Shown: one piece after another, positions 62,328 through 64,000 of the stretch
Position numbering within the stretch: position 1 is the stretch's first letter
Layout: the number at the start of each line of letters is the position of its first letter
Program-made: the position numbers and the translations under genes
The notes under the pieces: generated by a model
Told to the model about the DNA's origin: nothing
Databases searched by the model: none
What the model saw: the letters and a program-made list of their open reading frames with translations, nothing else
Origin: Sphingomonas sp. AX6
Lineage (GTDB): Bacteria > Pseudomonadota > Alphaproteobacteria > Sphingomonadales > Sphingomonadaceae
DNA length: 64,000 bases
Reading direction: 5' to 3'
Assembly: GCF_902506605.1 (NCBI RefSeq)
Contig: NZ_LR733979.1
Location: 383,468 to 447,467, forward strand

Positions 62328-64000
62328 GTGCTGCCCTATCCCGCCCTTCACGCCAGCCATGCCGGGGTCTGGATCGCAACGCCCGCTGGCGAAACCCGCG
62401 CGATCGGGCGGGGCGAGGCGATCCGGCTGGCGGCGGATATGCCGGTGCTGGTGCTGAACGCGCCGCTGGTTGGGCAACGGTTGGGGCATCCCGAACTGAA
62501 CGGACTCGACCTGCTGGAACTGTTCGCGTTTCTGCACCCTGCCAAGTTTCTGGTGCCGACGCCCAAGGGTCTGGCCCGCGAAACCGGGCTGGATGAGCCG
62601 TCCGGGGATGCGGAGATAGCCGCTTTCCTGCGCGAGGTCGCTGCGCGGCTGCTGGCGGTCCCGACCGGCAATTGGGCCGAGCGCGAAGGCGCATGGCACG
62701 GGCTGCAATCGCTCGCACGCCTGCGCTGGCCCTGGGCACCGGTGCTGACCCAGGTCGTGGACAAGCCCGAGCGTGCCGAACGCTGGCTGTTCTCGAAACT
62801 GCTCGAATGGGACGAGGCAGCCCCCCGCCCTGCGCCGCGTCAGGTAACGCTGGCCGACGATGTCGTTGCCGAACGCCTTGCGATGCTGACCGGATCGGGG
62901 GCGGAACGACGTCAAGGCCAGCGCGATTTCGCGCGGGTGGCGGCAGGGGCGTTCGCGCCGCGCGCCACGCCCGACGCGCCGCATCTCGTGCTGGCCGAGG
63001 CGGGGACCGGCATCGGCAAGACGCTGGGATACCTCACCCCCGCATCGCTCTGGGCGGAGCGATCGGGCGGCGCGGTATGGATTTCCACCTATACCAAGGC
63101 GCTGCAACGCCAATTGGCACGCGAGACCGAACGACTGTTCCCCGACCCCGCGGTCCGCCGCCAGCGGGTGGTGACGCGCAAGGGCCGTGAGAACTACGTT
63201 TGCCTGCTCAATCTGGAGGATGCGCTGCAAGGCGGGTTCGCCGGACGCGCGGCGGTGCTGGCGCAGTTGGTCGCGCGCTGGGCGGCGTTCACGGCGGACG
63301 GCGACATGGTCGGCGGCGACTTGCCCGGCTGGCTGCCGGTGCTGTTCCGCCGCAATGGCGCGACCGCGCTGACCGACCGGCGCGGCGAGTGCGTTTATGC
63401 GGGGTGCCCGCATTACCGCAAATGCTTCATCGAACGCGCGGCGCGAGCGTCTGCCGAGGCCGATATCGTCATCGCCAATCACGCGCTGGTGATGGTCAAC
63501 GCCGCGCGCGGGCGAGAGACCAATGCACGCCCCAGCCGCTACATCTTCGACGAAGGCCATCATCTGTTCGAGGCGGCGGATTCGATGTTCGGCGTCGCGC
63601 TGTCGGGGCAGGAGACGATCGAACTGCGCCGCTGGGTGATCGGCCCGGAAAGCCGCGCGCGCGGGCGGCGACGCGGGCTGGCGGCGCGACTGTCGGACGT
63701 TGCGAGCTATGACGAGGCCGGCGGCCGCGCGATCAACGACGCGGTGGCGGCGGCGAATGCGTTGCCGTCCGAGGGCTGGCTGGGGCGGATTGCCGAAGGC
63801 GAGCCGTACGGCGCGATCGAGGCGCTGCTCGCCGCCGTGCGCGGCTTCACCTATGCCCGCGACGAAAGCGGCGGCGCGGATGCGGGATACGGGCTGGAAA
63901 CCGAGCTGGCGGAGCCCGATGCGGCGTTGGTCGAGGCGGCGGGCCCGGCGGCGGTGGCGCTCGACGCGCTCGTCCGCCCGATGATCGCGCTGGGGCGGCG
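62328..64000 (+). CDS. ATP-dependent DNA helicase, DinG/Rad3 (XPD-like) family, 3' end beyond window
   Basis: 557 residues visible, open at base 64000. The GTG start has an AGGAGG ribosome-binding site 4 bases upstream. Helicase features: Walker A LAEAGTGIGKTLGYLTP (223-239), motif Ia STYTKALQRQLARET, four cysteines placed for the iron-sulfur cluster (C292; C355, C360, C366 in GECVYAGCPHYRKC), Walker B FDEGHHLFEAAD. The first 200 residues contain NAPLVGQRLG and LNGLDLLELFAFLHPAKFLV, like a DnaQ-type exonuclease without its catalytic acids. A 5'-3' helicase acting in DNA repair is likely. Confidence 0.92.
   Translation, partial: MLPYPALHASHAGVWIATPAGETRAIGRGEAIRLAADMPVLVLNAPLVGQRLGHPELNGLDLLELFAFLHPAKFLVPTPKGLARETGLDEPSGDAEIAAFLREVAARLLAVPTGNWAEREGAWHGLQSLARLRWPWAPVLTQVVDKPERAERWLFSKLLEWDEAAPRPAPRQVTLADDVVAERLAMLTGSGAERRQGQRDFARVAAGAFAPRATPDAPHLVLAEAGTGIGKTLGYLTPASLWAERSGGAVWISTYTKALQRQLARETERLFPDPAVRRQRVVTRKGRENYVCLLNLEDALQGGFAGRAAVLAQLVARWAAFTADGDMVGGDLPGWLPVLFRRNGATALTDRRGECVYAGCPHYRKCFIERAARASAEADIVIANHALVMVNAARGRETNARPSRYIFDEGHHLFEAADSMFGVALSGQETIELRRWVIGPESRARGRRRGLAARLSDVASYDEAGGRAINDAVAAANALPSEGWLGRIAEGEPYGAIEALLAAVRGFTYARDESGGADAGYGLETELAEPDAALVEAAGPAAVALDALVRPMIALGR

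Overview
The window is high-GC chromosomal DNA from an alphaproteobacterium, most likely a sphingomonad (Sphingomonas or a close relative). This rests on gene order and content: proA-nadD-rsfS-rlmH-envC-ctpA, lysC beside ubiG, ptsP-rodZ-cpoB-tilS-ftsH, ftsEX with a DUF218 gene and plsC, metX-metW, a COQ9-family gene, a class I lysyl-tRNA synthetase, crtZ, a DUF6481 gene and several small sphingomonad-type proteins. Nearly all of it is ordinary housekeeping sequence. I see no rRNA, tRNA, CRISPR array, prophage or complete insertion sequence. Two genes run off the edges: ctpA at the left and a DinG/Rad3-type helicase at the right.

Region by region. 1-6232 (minus strand): proA, a ParDE-type toxin-antitoxin pair, then nadD, rsfS, rlmH, an EnvC-like factor and ctpA. 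A 266-bp element with 32-bp terminal inverted repeats lies between rlmH and envC. 6.3-10.5 kb: a DUF3667 membrane protein, cspA, two small proteins and ftsH. 10.6-17.3 kb (minus): two related lipoproteins, ptsP, rodZ, cpoB and tilS. 17.5-23.3 kb: a nitronate monooxygenase, a Tat-exported EEP-family phosphatase, a TonB-C protein, lysC, ubiG, a lipoprotein and a PhnA-like protein without its zinc ribbon. 23.3-31 kb: an MJ0042 zinc-ribbon protein divergent from ftsE-ftsX-DUF218-plsC, then tyrA/hisC (minus) and metX-metW (plus).

31-38 kb: DUF1206, ssb, feoB/feoA with a candidate Fur box, COQ9, an EamA transporter, an Old Yellow Enzyme homologue and a small hypothetical. 38-42.1 kb: a riboflavin cluster (ribD, ribE, ribB fused to a degenerate GTP cyclohydrolase II domain, ribH). 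42.2-50.8 kb: a TonB-like protein, gltX, prs, a TSUP permease, a PilZ protein, crtZ, sucC and etfBA. 50.8-52.1 kb: a small, more AT-rich accessory patch with a highly structured intergenic segment and a solitary HNH endonuclease that looks like a modification-dependent restriction enzyme. 52.1-64 kb: nhaA divergent from a DUF389 protein, class I lysS, a TrkH/TrkA potassium uptake pair, small hypotheticals, a spermidine-synthase-like protein, an M61 peptidase and the partial helicase.

The intergenic spaces carry at least six families of REP-like palindromes, three of them present two or three times. The least ordinary items are the terminal-inverted-repeat element, the toxin-antitoxin pair at the head of the essential nadD operon, the HNH gene with its structured upstream region, and the apparently inactive cyclohydrolase half of the RibBA-like protein.
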